Virus record (IMG/VR): IMGVR_UViG_3300028596_000009
Location: 1 to 64,000 of that record
DNA from: a virus
Strand: one strand, 5' to 3'
Length of the DNA: 64,000 bases
Shown: piece by piece, positions 1 through 7,739 of the stretch
Layout of the letters: each line of letters opens with the position of its first letter
Position numbering within the stretch: position 1 is the first letter of the stretch
The notes under the pieces: model-generated
The model's input: the letters and a program-made list of their open reading frames with translations, nothing else
Databases searched by the model: none
Told to the model about the DNA's origin: nothing
Made by a program: the position numbers and the translations under genes

Positions 1-224
1 GGCGGGACGTGCGCCGGGTGGCGGGTCTGTGGTGGCGGGTGCGGGTGATCCGGGTGCGGGCGCGGGTCGGGTTCGGCCGGTCGGCGTGGTCGTTGTTCCG
101 GGTGTGCGTGCCGGTGTGGGTGGCGCGTTATCAGGTTCGGGAGCGGGTGGCCCGGGTGTGGGTGGCGGTGTCGGTTCAGTTCCGGGCGTTCTTCGCCGTG
201 GAATTGGGTTGGGTCCGCCAGTAG
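1..224 (+). CDS. 3' end of an unrecognised gene (truncated by window edge)
   Basis: An open frame enters from the left edge and stops with TAG at 222-224. The visible ~73 residues are rich in Arg, Val and Trp, with alternating hydrophobic and basic residues that could be an amphipathic or membrane-associated tail. Wobble positions are almost all G or C, as in the neighbours. No family recognised; the start lies outside the window. Confidence 0.5.
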   Translation, partial: RDVRRVAGLWWRVRVIRVRARVGFGRSAWSLFRVCVPVWVARYQVRERVARVWVAVSVQFRAFFAVELGWVRQ

Positions 225-262
225 TTTCAGGTCAGTTTTTCCTTCGGAAAGGGGAAAGATCG

Positions 263-523
263 ATGGGCGTTTCTCTGGCGAAAGCGTTGGAGCCGGTCCG
301 TTCGGCCCGGGTGTTCAGCGCGAATCCGCTGTATCGGTGGTTCACGGTTACGGAGTTCAGCAACACGACCGTGCGCATCACCCTGGGTCGGCGTGACGGT
401 ACGTACATCAGCCTTCCGGCGGTCCGGAACAACTGGGAGAACACGTTGTCCGACTGGACGCGTGCGGAGCACGCGGGCGGGACGTTCATCCTCTCGGAGA
501 TGCTGTACGACACCCGCGCCTGA
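263..523 (+). CDS. hypothetical protein, 86 aa
   Basis: Start ATG at 263 chosen because GGAAAGGGGAAAG lies 5-10 bases upstream; an in-frame GTG further left has no ribosome binding site. The protein contains Ser/Thr/Arg-rich beta-like stretches (TTVRITLGRRDGTYISLP) and ends in a short acidic/aromatic tail. Its leader has the same GGAAAGGGGA-type binding site as later genes but no TTATC element. Function unknown. Confidence 0.75.
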   Translation: MGVSLAKALEPVRSARVFSANPLYRWFTVTEFSNTTVRITLGRRDGTYISLPAVRNNWENTLSDWTRAEHAGGTFILSEMLYDTRA

Positions 524-579
524 CTGAAAATCGATCCCGCCACTAAGGGGTTTGGGAGTCGGGACGATAGGTTTCTGGT

Positions 580-606
580 CGGGCCCGGGACGTGTTTCCG
601 GGCCCG
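580..606 (+). terminator. GC hairpin between genes
   Basis: CGGGCCCGG (580-588) pairs perfectly with CCGGGCCCG (598-606) around a 9-base loop. It sits after the 263-523 gene and just before the binding site of the next gene. No T tract follows, as with most hairpins in this genome, so it may be an insulator, processing site or weak terminator. Confidence 0.6.
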
Positions 607-625
607 GGGATTGGAGGAAAGCGGC

Positions 626-1033
626 ATGGACGCGTTGCAGTACGCGGGGCACATGGACGGTTCGTCGCTTCACCGGGACATCTACGGGGTGTTCGGGCCG
701 CGCCGGGGTGTGGTCCGGTCGGCGGACGCCAACGGCGGCACGGAGATCTTCGGGACGTACACGCGGGTGTGGCTGCACAACGGCTACGGGATTCTTGTGC
801 TCGCTGCCGAGTACCCGGACGGCGAGCCGACGGGGTGGCTGACCCTGTTCCCGATCAAGCACGTGGGACCGGGGCGCGCGGAAGACATGTTCCGGATCAT
901 CGGTACCGACTGGGAGCCGCTGGGGTTCGGGACGCGGGCGACGGGCCGGACGGACGCGGACGTGGGCGACGGGATCGACCTGTTGGCGGCGCTGTCGGAG
1001 CTGGACGGGCACTCGATGGCGGGTGTCGTGTGA
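626..1033 (+). CDS. hypothetical protein, 135 aa
   Basis: ATG at 626 follows TTGGAGGAAAGC; the TTG at 611 lies inside that site and is unlikely to be used. Acidic protein with alternating aromatic/hydrophobic segments and a C-terminal Asp/Leu-rich helix. Its stop overlaps the GTG of the next gene, implying translational coupling. No recognised domain. Confidence 0.78.
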   Translation: MDALQYAGHMDGSSLHRDIYGVFGPRRGVVRSADANGGTEIFGTYTRVWLHNGYGILVLAAEYPDGEPTGWLTLFPIKHVGPGRAEDMFRIIGTDWEPLGFGTRATGRTDADVGDGIDLLAALSELDGHSMAGVV

Positions 1034-1377
1034 AGCCGGTGGAGGTGGCGCGGCAGGCGGCGGGGATCCTCTCCAGTCTGGGCGTGGCCGTGACCGTGGA
1101 ACGTGTGCCGGGCATGCCGAATTACCAGACTCTGGCGTGGCTGGGCAACGGGTTCGGGGTGTCGCTGGTCGTGTGGCCGGTGGACCCGTTCCCGGAGCTG
1201 CGGATCACACGGCGGGGTGTGGGGTGCGACTGGGCACCGCCGCGACCGGTGCGGGTCGGCATGCGCGGCATGGGCAAGGGGTCGGACGGTCACGGGATCA
1301 TCCGGGACGTGACGCCTGCCGAGGTTGCGGCGGTACTGGCCACGCTGAACGAGTGGCGGGCGGACGGCGGCGCGTGA
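1030..1377 (+). CDS. hypothetical protein, 115 aa
   Basis: GTG at 1030 overlaps the previous stop (GTGTGA). N-terminal helix (VEVARQAAGILSSLGV), then beta-like strands, a basic Arg/Gly-rich middle (PRPVRVGMRGMGKGSDG) and a C-terminal helix beginning TPAEVAAVLATL. The middle could contact nucleic acid, but no family is recognised. Confidence 0.75.
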   Translation: MKPVEVARQAAGILSSLGVAVTVERVPGMPNYQTLAWLGNGFGVSLVVWPVDPFPELRITRRGVGCDWAPPRPVRVGMRGMGKGSDGHGIIRDVTPAEVAAVLATLNEWRADGGA

Positions 1378-1384
1378 GCGTCAC

Positions 1385-1389
1385 TTATC
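1385..1389 (+). promoter_or_regulatory. TTATC start-associated element
   Basis: First copy of the recurrent element: CTTATCGATTCTGGGAGGG, 20 bases before the ATG at 1410. It begins directly after the previous stop and has no obvious hairpin in front. Confidence 0.55.
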
Positions 1390-1409
1390 GATTCTGGGAG
1401 GGATGGGCA

Positions 1410-1592
1410 ATGGAGCACATCACGCACGACGTGACGTCGGTGTGGCACGTGTTCGCGGGCGGTGAGTGGCTGGCCACGGAGTACGGCGGCTACGCCCCGG
1501 TGAATGTGTGGGTCGGTGAGCGGCTGGTTCCGGTGGAACGGCGGCACATGGCCTCGTCGGTATCGGCGGCCTGCGGCGTCTGCAACAAGTGA
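1410..1592 (+). CDS. hypothetical protein, 60 aa
   Basis: ATG at 1410 after GGGAGGGATGGGCA. Small protein with a WHVFAGGEWLATEYGG beta-like core and a C-terminal CGVC pair that could be redox-active or bind metal. Preceded by a TTATC element. No family recognised. Confidence 0.7.
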   Translation: MEHITHDVTSVWHVFAGGEWLATEYGGYAPVNVWVGERLVPVERRHMASSVSAACGVCNK

Positions 1593-1605
1593 ATCCCGGT
1601 GGGGT

Positions 1606-1655
1606 TTCCGGCATGCGCGGATCACGGGGGTGCCGTGCGTGTCGGAAGTCCTATC
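1606..1655 (+). terminator. hairpin plus CTATCGG variant element
   Basis: TTCCG-CATGCGCGG pairs with CCGTGCGTG-TCGGAA (1606-1647). CTATCGG follows, a one-base variant of the TTATCG motif, then a purine-rich binding site. Confidence 0.5.
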
Positions 1656-1689
1656 GGATCCGGTGGGACCAGGAAAAGGGAGAAAGACA

Positions 1690-2052
1690 ATGCGGAAGAT
1701 CATGATGGCGCTCGGGCTGGTCGTCGCGGTGCTCATGGGCATGGGGACGGCGTCGGCGGCGGTGCGGCCGGGACCGGTCGCGAAGATCACCAAGCCGGTG
1801 ATGCGTCCGGTGGTGGTGCGGGTGTTCCACCCGTGCGACTTCAACCACAACACGGTCATCGGCGACGCGACGGAGCGTCTGTGCATGCGGGTCTGGGCCC
1901 ACGACGCGTACAGCGTGGACGGCTCGGAGACGCCCGCCGGTCCGGTGGTCGTGGTCGGGCTGATCGATGAGGCGCGGGTGGAGGGTGCCGGGGTCGCGTA
2001 CGTCCGTGAGGGGCTGCGCAACGAGGAGGCGAACTACAAGCTGCGTGACTGA
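1690..2052 (+). CDS. secreted hypothetical protein, 120 aa
   Basis: ATG at 1690 after AGGAAAAGGGAGAAAGACA. Residues 1-24 form a Sec-type signal peptide: basic MRK, hydrophobic LGLVVAVLMGMG, then ASA before AVRP, a plausible signal peptidase I site. The mature ~96 residues have two Cys that could form a disulfide, a His/Asn-rich segment and a charged tail. Export suggests action at or outside the host membrane, possibly superinfection exclusion or envelope modification; that role is inference. Confidence 0.75.
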   Translation: MRKIMMALGLVVAVLMGMGTASAAVRPGPVAKITKPVMRPVVVRVFHPCDFNHNTVIGDATERLCMRVWAHDAYSVDGSETPAGPVVVVGLIDEARVEGAGVAYVREGLRNEEANYKLRD

Positions 2053-2081
2053 TCGCGGCGTGGTCGTGTGACCACTCGGAG

Positions 2082-2134
2082 CGGCCGGGAATTGCGCGCC
2101 CGGCCGTTGCGACGGCATCACACGGTGACTTATC
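2082..2134 (+). promoter_or_regulatory. hairpin followed by TTATC element
   Basis: CGGCCGGG (2082-2089) pairs with CCCGGCCG (2099-2106). TTATC at 2130-2134 precedes the ATG at 2159. Confidence 0.6.
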
Positions 2135-2158
2135 GAGTGCGGGACGAAAGGGAGAGGC

Positions 2159-2389
2159 ATGGACACCAGGACGACGGTCGGACGCTGGGAGTCGGACGGC
2201 GGGAAGTACTGGGTGGAGCTGTACCGGGACCGGTGGGGTTACGGCTACGACGCCAAGGGGAGCGGCGGGTTCATCGGCAAGCACGAGAACGTGAGCGAGT
2301 CGGACGCGGTCGACTACATCACGGCGCGGACGGCGGGCGGTGTCGGGTACTTCCACTCAGGCAAGCGGCCCATGCTCCGCACGGTCTGA
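2159..2389 (+). CDS. hypothetical protein, 76 aa
   Basis: ATG at 2159 after GAAAGGGAGAGGC. Aromatic-rich N-terminal half (WESDGGKYWVELYRDRWGYG) suggests a small beta sheet; a short helix follows (SESDAVDYITART). Similar Trp/Tyr patterns occur in many neighbours but no domain is recognised. Confidence 0.75.
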   Translation: MDTRTTVGRWESDGGKYWVELYRDRWGYGYDAKGSGGFIGKHENVSESDAVDYITARTAGGVGYFHSGKRPMLRTV

Positions 2390-2432
2390 ACCTGCGGCAC
2401 GTACGTCAGTCATTTCGGAAAGGGGAGAGTTC

Positions 2433-2927
2433 ATGAGGGTTCTGGCAGTGGAGAGCGTGTCCGGTGTGCCGATCAATGCGGTACTGAACCGGGACAGCGG
2501 GCGGGTCATGTTCTACGACGCCCGCCACACGGGGGACGCGCCGTCCGGGTCGCGGCGGCAGGATCTGCGGACGCCGGAGGGGCACTTCATCGCGGAGTAC
2601 TCGACCGGCGACTACCTGATCGCCCCGACGACCGTGCTCTACGGGAACGACTACGACCGCAAGCTGACATCGGAATCCATGGACGCCGTGGTCAAGTGGC
2701 TCCGGTGTGCCCGTACCGGGAAGTACTCCACGGCCCGGGAGAACGGTATGGCGTTCATCGCGAACCGGTGGACGTACGCGGGTGACCAGGGGTACCGGGT
2801 GGTGCCGGACGGGACGCTGTGGCGGGTGGACTCGTACGCGCACACGGACTTGCGTCCGACGTCGATCGGCAGGCTGACGGAGGACGACGCGCACGACGCG
2901 GCATGGCGTCTCGCGTACGGGAAGTGA
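2433..2927 (+). CDS. hypothetical protein, 164 aa
   Basis: ATG at 2433 after CGGAAAGGGGAGAGTTC. Mixed alpha/beta protein with a basic segment SGSRRQDLR, a helix SMDAVVKWLRCARTG and an acidic-His tail (TEDDAHDAAWRL). The leader contains CATTTCGGAAAGGGGAG, the distal half of the repeated element without TTATC. No recognised family. Confidence 0.78.
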   Translation: MRVLAVESVSGVPINAVLNRDSGRVMFYDARHTGDAPSGSRRQDLRTPEGHFIAEYSTGDYLIAPTTVLYGNDYDRKLTSESMDAVVKWLRCARTGKYSTARENGMAFIANRWTYAGDQGYRVVPDGTLWRVDSYAHTDLRPTSIGRLTEDDAHDAAWRLAYGK

Positions 2928-2947
2928 ATCGGTCGGCACATCGGGCG

Positions 2948-2987
2948 GGCAGGGGCGTGATCGTCCCTGCCGGTCCGTGTCCTTATC
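2948..2987 (+). promoter_or_regulatory. hairpin followed by TTATC element
   Basis: GGCAGGG (2948-2954) pairs perfectly with CCCTGCC (2965-2971). TTATC at 2983-2987 is followed by GATTCTGGGAAAGGGGAG, a near-consensus copy. Confidence 0.65.
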
Positions 2988-3015
2988 GATTCTGGGAAAG
3001 GGGAGAGGCAGAGAG

Positions 3016-3525
3016 ATGAACAAGATCAAGTTTGTGTCCGCGTACGACGCCGGGCATGTGCAGATGGGCGGTCACTGGCTGCGGGAGGGTGCCGCGCCGG
3101 TGATGAACAACACGCTGGACGCGTTGATGTCCCATGACCACGTGATCCTGGTCAACGCCGACGGGACCGTGACGGACAACCCGGACGGGGTGTGGGCGCC
3201 GGAGCTGAACGTCTGCGTGAACTGGGAGGGTCAGGAGGACCCGGGGACGGACGCCGACCTGATCGCGACAGCCAAGAGCGCGGGGTGGGACATCGCCTCG
3301 GGCTGGACGGGTCAGTACGGCTACTCCGGGATCGCCATGCACACGGACGAGCGGGTGGGCGGCGGTCTCGCGGAGCACGTGATCGAGACGCCCGGTTACT
3401 GGGTGGTGACGTCCCCCTCCGTGTTGCCGGGGCACTGCGTGGGGGCGGACGACGACTGCGACGAGTGCCGGATCCTGATGGAGCGCGGCGCGGACTACTG
3501 GCTGATCATGCACAAGGAGGCGTGA
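3016..3525 (+). CDS. hypothetical protein, 169 aa
   Basis: ATG at 3016, 28 bases after TTATC, behind GGGAAAGGGGAGAGGC. Acidic protein with a CVGADDDCDECRIL segment near residues 147-160 (three Cys among Asp residues, possibly metal-binding) and repeated Gly/Trp stretches. Its stop is 3 bases from the next ATG. Function not recognised. Confidence 0.8.
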   Translation: MNKIKFVSAYDAGHVQMGGHWLREGAAPVMNNTLDALMSHDHVILVNADGTVTDNPDGVWAPELNVCVNWEGQEDPGTDADLIATAKSAGWDIASGWTGQYGYSGIAMHTDERVGGGLAEHVIETPGYWVVTSPSVLPGHCVGADDDCDECRILMERGADYWLIMHKEA

Positions 3526-3528
3526 GGG

Positions 3529-3882
3529 ATGAGCAACAACTACGCGATCACGGACGCGATGCTGGCCCGCCCGGTGGTGGACGCGGACGACGTGGACCGC
3601 TTCCCGGAGATCCTGGGGAAGTACGAGGAGGGGGACCGGGTCCCGGATCACTTCGGTTCGGTGGGCGCGTTCGTCGCGTTCATGTGGTCCATGGACTCCG
3701 CCCAGGACGAGGACTGCGGGGCGGCGACGGACGCCGGGGCGAGCTGGTACGGCGTGTTCTGGTCGGATCACGTGATCCTGCGGTGCGAGGGGACGGGGCC
3801 CATCTCCGCGTGGCGGGTCGGCCCGGACTACATCGAAGCGGCGTGGGCGAAGATCCAGGACGGTGCGGTCCACCTGGTGTGA
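3529..3882 (+). CDS. hypothetical protein, 117 aa
   Basis: ATG at 3529, with the binding site AAGGAGG inside the end of the preceding gene. Strongly acidic; an ARPVVDADDVDRFPEI motif near the N-terminus and Trp-rich strands further on. Probably co-translated with the 169-aa protein upstream. Confidence 0.78.
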   Translation: MSNNYAITDAMLARPVVDADDVDRFPEILGKYEEGDRVPDHFGSVGAFVAFMWSMDSAQDEDCGAATDAGASWYGVFWSDHVILRCEGTGPISAWRVGPDYIEAAWAKIQDGAVHLV

Positions 3883-3899
3883 CCTGGTGGGGGTTCGGT

Positions 3900-3939
3900 G
3901 GCGTGCGTTGGGGGGACGTGCGCTCGCCGTGGCCTTATC
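3900..3939 (+). promoter_or_regulatory. hairpin followed by TTATC element
   Basis: GGCG-TGCGT (3900-3908) pairs with ACGTGCG-CTCGCC (3916-3928). TTATC at 3935-3939 precedes GAGTCCGGGAAATGGGAGG. Confidence 0.55.
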
Positions 3940-3966
3940 GAGTCCGGGAAATGGGAGGAAGACGGA

Positions 3967-4365
3967 ATGACGGAACTGGCGAGCAACGGGACGCCCATGG
4001 ACGTGCTGACGGAAGAGGACTGGGAGACGCCCTACGGGCTGGGCAAGTTCGACAGCATCGCGCAGGAAAAGCTGTACGTGTGGTCCCTGGACGGTGGCCA
4101 CAAGGACGAGACGGGCGGCGGGGAGTTCCCGTGGTCGTGCCTGTTCGTGCAGCCGGAGCGGGAGGCGGACCGGGTTCCGGCGCTGCGGGCCGGGGTGATC
4201 CTCACGGTGTCGACGGGTGGGGGCGTGTCCTCGGCGCGGTACGACACGGCGGAGGAACTGGCCGTCGCGTGGAAGGACCACGAGGACACCTACGCGCAGT
4301 GGTTGCACTCCGAGTGCGAGGACGGCGTCGAGTGCGACGGCTGTAACGCGTGTGAGAACGCCTGA
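3967..4365 (+). CDS. hypothetical protein, 132 aa, Cys-rich tail
   Basis: ATG at 3967 after AAATGGGAGGAAGACGGA. The C-terminus carries four closely spaced Cys (residues ~117-130, CEDGVECDGCNAC), a zinc-knuckle-like cluster. The rest is acidic with several Trp. Function unknown. Confidence 0.78.
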   Translation: MTELASNGTPMDVLTEEDWETPYGLGKFDSIAQEKLYVWSLDGGHKDETGGGEFPWSCLFVQPEREADRVPALRAGVILTVSTGGGVSSARYDTAEELAVAWKDHEDTYAQWLHSECEDGVECDGCNACENA

Positions 4366-4380
4366 TTCGGTCGGGTTGAC

Positions 4381-4422
4381 GGCGGCGCATGTCGTGAGGC
4401 GTGCGCGCGCCGTGTCCTTATC
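4381..4422 (+). promoter_or_regulatory. imperfect hairpin followed by TTATC element
   Basis: GGCGGCGCATG pairs imperfectly with CGTGCGCGCGCC. TTATC at 4418-4422 then GAGTCTGGGAAAGGGGAC. Confidence 0.55.
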
Positions 4423-4446
4423 GAGTCTGGGAAAGGGGACAGGGAC

Positions 4447-4905
4447 ATGCATGTCGAATACATCGGGGTCAACGATCGTCAGGTCGGGACGGGGACGCTG
4501 CACAAGGTGCACGCGCACTGGGAGTCGACAAAGACGGAGAAGGGGGAGGTCAAGCGGGCCGCGTCGGCGGCGGTGCGCAAGGTGGTCGGCAAGGGCGGGA
4601 GCGTCACGTTCTCGTCGTGGACGGTCGGTAACTACAACGCTCCGCGCATGGACGCGGCGATCCTGGTCCGTGTGCTGACGGACGCGCAGGTGGCGGCGCG
4701 CAAGGAACTCAAGTCGCTTCGGTTCACGGAGTGCGAGGGGCCGGGGGCCGACGGCAAGGGGTGCGGGAAGTTCCCCGGGCAGGTGGTCCGGATGACCGAC
4801 GGCACGGAGCAGCCGCTGTGTTTCGACTGCTGGAACCCGATGCGGGGGACCGGGGTCAAGGTCATGCACTACATCCAGCGTGACGGCCGGGTGCAGATCA
4901 ACTGA
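4447..4905 (+). CDS. hypothetical protein with possible zinc ribbon, 152 aa
   Basis: ATG at 4447 after GGGAAAGGGGACAGGGAC. The basic N-terminal half contains many Lys/Val residues. The C-terminal half has a Cys pair around residues 98 and 107 and a later CFDC pair (residues ~126-129), consistent with a small zinc ribbon. Such ribbons often mediate nucleic-acid or protein contacts. No family assigned. Confidence 0.78.
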   Translation: MHVEYIGVNDRQVGTGTLHKVHAHWESTKTEKGEVKRAASAAVRKVVGKGGSVTFSSWTVGNYNAPRMDAAILVRVLTDAQVAARKELKSLRFTECEGPGADGKGCGKFPGQVVRMTDGTEQPLCFDCWNPMRGTGVKVMHYIQRDGRVQIN

Positions 4906-4920
4906 GCGGGTCGGGTTCGT

Positions 4921-4962
4921 GGCGGCACGCATCGCACGGTGTGTGCGCGCCATGTCCTTATC
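4921..4962 (+). promoter_or_regulatory. imperfect hairpin followed by TTATC element
   Basis: GGCGGCACGCA pairs with TGTGTGCGCGCC. TTATC at 4958-4962 then GGCTGTGGAACCAACAAGGAAAGAGG. Confidence 0.5.
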
Positions 4963-4995
4963 GGCTGTGGAACCAACAAGGAAAGAGGTACGGAC

Positions 4996-5202
4996 ATGAA
5001 CGCGCGCGAAGAGCTGGTGGCGGCGGAGATCGCTTTCGACGAACTGACGGAGGGTGGCCGGAGCCTGGTGACGGCGGCGAGCGACCCGCAGGTGGCCTTC
5101 TGCGACGGGACGGTCACCAGGACGTGGGCGGAGGCGGCGGCGCACGCGAACCACCTGGTGGAGGTAACCCGGGAGCAGATCGCCAAGAACGAGTCCCGCT
5201 GA
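4996..5202 (+). CDS. hypothetical protein, 68 aa, helical
   Basis: ATG at 4996 after AAGGAAAGAGGTACGGAC. Predominantly helical and Ala/Glu-rich. No motif recognised. Followed within 36 bases by a gene whose leader contains CTATCGGCAACGGAACCAAGG, a degenerate copy of the element. Confidence 0.75.
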   Translation: MNAREELVAAEIAFDELTEGGRSLVTAASDPQVAFCDGTVTRTWAEAAAHANHLVEVTREQIAKNESR

Positions 5203-5238
5203 ACCTGATCTATCGGCAACGGAACCAAGGAGAGAGAC

Positions 5239-5610
5239 ATGGGCAAGCGTGTGGAGTCGGGCCGGGACGGTGTCCTGGTGGGCGGGAGCCTGGCGCAGAA
5301 CAACGTCTACATCTGGGTGATGAGCGACGAGCCGGTGTTGACCCGGATCCGCCGGATCATGGCGGGTGAGGACAGCTACCGGGGTGATCTGTCGGATCGG
5401 GAGGCGCGAGTTCTGGCGTTCGTCCACCACATCCTGTACGCGGACGACGGATCGGCGTACCGGGCGACGTGGCGGGCGTTCTACGGGGAGCCGGTATCGG
5501 GCTTCGACCCGAACATGCCGCGCAACATCCGTACGGACTTCACGCGTACGGACTTCGACCTGATCGACTGGGCGCGTCTGTGCCGCGACTTGGTGGAGGA
5601 CGGCAAGTGA
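5239..5610 (+). CDS. hypothetical protein, IDW paralogue 1, 123 aa
   Basis: ATG at 5239 after AACCAAGGAGAGAGAC. Helical protein ending in the signature FTRTDFDLIDWARLCRDLVE. The gene directly downstream ends with FTRTEFDHIDWAPLTYDLME and the 13.7-kb gene with VEHIDWEAVRNFL, so the three form a paralogous family. All share a run of helices before an Ile-Asp-Trp motif. Function unknown. Confidence 0.8.
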   Translation: MGKRVESGRDGVLVGGSLAQNNVYIWVMSDEPVLTRIRRIMAGEDSYRGDLSDREARVLAFVHHILYADDGSAYRATWRAFYGEPVSGFDPNMPRNIRTDFTRTDFDLIDWARLCRDLVEDGK

Positions 5611-5939
5611 GCGACTTCGGGACCCTGGAGCACAGCATTCGGGCGTGGCTGGAAAACGACTACCCGCTCTATCGCGAGGTGCAGCGGATCGCGGCCCGGG
5701 ACAACCGGCATCACGTGCGGACGCGGGATGTCCAGCGGCTGGTGACGAGCATCCTGTACGGGCTCAACGGGATGTCGGACCTTCGGCACCTGTACCGCAA
5801 GGCGGCGGAGGAGAAGAACCGGGAGCCCCGTTCTCCGGACTGGGCGGCGCTGGGCAAGTTCCGTGACAGCTTCACGCGTACGGAATTCGACCACATCGAC
5901 TGGGCGCCGCTGACGTACGACCTGATGGAAGGGATGTAG
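5607..5939 (+). CDS. hypothetical protein, IDW paralogue 2, 110 aa
   Basis: GTG at 5607 overlaps the stop of paralogue 1 (GTGA). C-terminal FTRTEFDHIDW matches its neighbour; the N-terminus (LEHSIRAWLENDYPLYREV) differs. A diverged tandem duplication, likely translated by coupling. Confidence 0.8.
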   Translation: MSDFGTLEHSIRAWLENDYPLYREVQRIAARDNRHHVRTRDVQRLVTSILYGLNGMSDLRHLYRKAAEEKNREPRSPDWAALGKFRDSFTRTEFDHIDWAPLTYDLMEGM

Positions 5940-5963
5940 CGGGCCCGACCGGGTTTCGGGAGG

Positions 5964-5996
5964 CCCCGGGTGACCGGGGTTTCCAGTGGCCTTATC
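5964..5996 (+). promoter_or_regulatory. terminator-like hairpin with TTATC element
   Basis: CCCCGG-GTGA-CCGGGGTTT (5964-5982) is a GNRA-type loop hairpin with a short T run. TTATC at 5992-5996 follows CCAGTGGCC, the same spacer seen before TTATC at 13677. Confidence 0.65.
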
Positions 5997-6020
5997 GGTT
6001 CTGGAACAGGGAGAAAGATC

Positions 6021-6533
6021 ATGGGAAAGACGATGAACATCAACGGGCACACGGTGACGGCGACGGGCACGACCGCCAAGGGACTGCCGGGTAACCCGGC
6101 CCTGTACCGGTGCGAGGGGTGCGGGGAGACGGTGGCCGCGCCGTCGTTCGAGAACGGCCCGTACGGGTGCCCGGGTGACCCGGCGTCCACCGTCCTCCAG
6201 GTGTGCCCGGGCGGGGAGCGGTGCGAGGGACACAGGGACACGGACTCGGCGGAGTACCGGGCGTGGAAGGAGATCGCTTCGGTGTCGGAGGACACCATTC
6301 CGACCTACCGGCACGGGGACCCGGCGGACCGTAAAACGGGGCTGGCGTACCGGGCGGCGTCGGCGTACATCGCGTGGGCGGACGGCGTGGGCATGCGGTT
6401 CTCCGTGTGGGCGCAGGAGGGGTTCAAGGTCGGCCCGGACGGCGGGAAGGTCGCGGAGATGACGTTCCGGGGCGAGTCGTGGGCGGTGTGGGTGGACCAC
6501 TTCGGGCACATCACCGCGCGGCGGGACAACTGA
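6021..6533 (+). CDS. hypothetical protein with Cys cluster, 170 aa
   Basis: ATG at 6021 after ACAGGGAGAAAGATC. A CEGCGE motif (residues ~33-38) followed by further Cys (CPGD, CPGGERCEGH) suggests a zinc-binding N-terminal half. The C-terminal half is Trp/Gly-rich beta-like. No family recognised. Confidence 0.78.
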   Translation: MGKTMNINGHTVTATGTTAKGLPGNPALYRCEGCGETVAAPSFENGPYGCPGDPASTVLQVCPGGERCEGHRDTDSAEYRAWKEIASVSEDTIPTYRHGDPADRKTGLAYRAASAYIAWADGVGMRFSVWAQEGFKVGPDGGKVAEMTFRGESWAVWVDHFGHITARRDN

Positions 6534-6548
6534 CACCGGTAGGGGTCG

Positions 6549-6594
6549 GGGAGGGTGCGGGGCCATGTGCTCCGTAGCTTCCTCTGTCCTTATC
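6549..6594 (+). promoter_or_regulatory. weak hairpin followed by TTATC element
   Basis: GGGGAGGGTGC..GCTTCCTC is an imperfect stem. TTATC at 6590-6594 then AGTCTCGGGAAGGAG. Confidence 0.45.
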
Positions 6595-6617
6595 AGTCTC
6601 GGGAAGGAGATGGACGA

Positions 6618-7016
6618 ATGAGCGGTTACCCGAAGGCGCGTTGGTCGGTCGGCAAGGACACCGTGGGTGCGTCCGTGTGGACACGGAAGCTGGAGGACCG
6701 GGCCGGAGAGGGTGGCGGGTACTTCCGCTACACGTGGGCGCGCGGAACGGGGCTGGTCGTGGTGGAGGAGCTGGTCTCGGCGGCCGGTCGGGAGCGGCGT
6801 CAGTTCCCGTACGGGGAGAAGAGCGCGTACGTGATGGTTTCCACGTTCCACGTGCCGACGGAGGTCCGGGGAGCGGACGGGCGGAGTCAGGAACTCGCAG
6901 TGGCGAAGCTGATCCACGCCGCCGTGATGGAGCGCTTCGGTCCGGTCGCGGAGTGGATCGGCTACGACAACGGCGGTCGCGCGGTGTGGTTTCACGCGCA
7001 GGTGACCGGCGCCTAG
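6618..7016 (+). CDS. hypothetical protein, 132 aa
   Basis: ATG at 6618 after GGGAAGGAGATGGACGA. Basic N-terminal half with Trp/Lys, an RERRQFPYGEKSAY segment, and a C-terminal helix (ELAVAKLIHAAVMERF). No domain recognised. Confidence 0.78.
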   Translation: MSGYPKARWSVGKDTVGASVWTRKLEDRAGEGGGYFRYTWARGTGLVVVEELVSAAGRERRQFPYGEKSAYVMVSTFHVPTEVRGADGRSQELAVAKLIHAAVMERFGPVAEWIGYDNGGRAVWFHAQVTGA

Positions 7017-7030
7017 GGGCTCGTCGAGCC

Positions 7031-7035
7031 TTATC
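7031..7035 (+). promoter_or_regulatory. TTATC start-associated element
   Basis: CCTTATCGATTTCGGGAAAAGGAG between genes only 44 bases apart; close to consensus. GGCTCGTCGAGCC just before it is a short perfect palindrome (7018-7030). Confidence 0.6.
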
Positions 7036-7060
7036 GATTTCGGGAAAAGGAGAAGGACGA

Positions 7061-7333
7061 ATGAGCGGTGCGTACTACACGGACGACATGCCCCCGCTGA
7101 TCGGGGAGGTCGTCAAGGTGCCGGACGGCGAGGGCGGGCAGTACGGGCGGTGTCGCCTGGGGTACTTCAACGGCAACCCGGACGCCGGGCACTTCGAGGT
7201 GGAGATGCCGGGCGGCGCGGTGCGCCTGGTGCCGTGGGCGGACACCCACAAGCCGTGGCCGGTGCCCTCGGGGCTGGACATCCCGTCCCGGCTCACGCCC
7301 TACACGCCGAAGTACGGGAAGCGGAGGGTCTGA
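7061..7333 (+). CDS. hypothetical protein, 90 aa
   Basis: ATG at 7061 after GGGAAAAGGAGAAGGACGA. Opens MSGAYYTDDMPPLIGEVVKV, then a compact beta-like region (GYFNGNPDAGHFEVEMPGG) with many Gly/Pro, possibly a small barrel. Stop lies 2 bases before the next ATG. Confidence 0.78.
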   Translation: MSGAYYTDDMPPLIGEVVKVPDGEGGQYGRCRLGYFNGNPDAGHFEVEMPGGAVRLVPWADTHKPWPVPSGLDIPSRLTPYTPKYGKRRV

Positions 7334-7335
7334 TC

Positions 7336-7722
7336 ATGGCGGATCGAGCGGTGTTCGTGGAACACGACGGGTACACGGTGGACGCTCACCGGACCTGCGG
7401 GGCGGAGACCTGCGTCAAGGAGGTGATGATCAAGCTGGGTGTGCCGGTTCTCGCGGCGGTGGAGCTGGAGGCCGGGAACCGGAAGTCGTACACGTTCAAG
7501 GACGGCGGCGACCTCGGGAACGTGGTCATCACGACCGGGGACCCCGGGGAGCCCAGCGGCGACGCGTACTGCGTGTGGTGCGGTGACTTCCTGGAGCACG
7601 GCACGGACTGCAAGCACACGGACAAGGGGACAGAGCTGGCGCCGCTGGCGTCCGGCGTCCTGAACCCGTACCCGGGGCGCATGAACCACAGCGACTATCC
7701 GGGCCGGTACAGCAAGCCGTGA
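7336..7722 (+). CDS. hypothetical protein with Cys/His cluster, 128 aa
   Basis: ATG at 7336, coupled to the gene before it. Cys at CGAETC (residues ~21-26) and CVWCGDFLEHGTDCKH (~78-93) could form a zinc site. Pro/Gly/Tyr-rich tail. No recognised family. Confidence 0.78.
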   Translation: MADRAVFVEHDGYTVDAHRTCGAETCVKEVMIKLGVPVLAAVELEAGNRKSYTFKDGGDLGNVVITTGDPGEPSGDAYCVWCGDFLEHGTDCKHTDKGTELAPLASGVLNPYPGRMNHSDYPGRYSKP

Positions 7723-7739
7723 CGGCGTCGGTCGGTGTG

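Noticed and set aside
2983-5430. 815-codon open frame on the minus strand
   Set aside because: Antisense to seven well-supported genes; Arg/Pro/His-rich composition typical of GC-rich shadow frames and no ribosome binding site.
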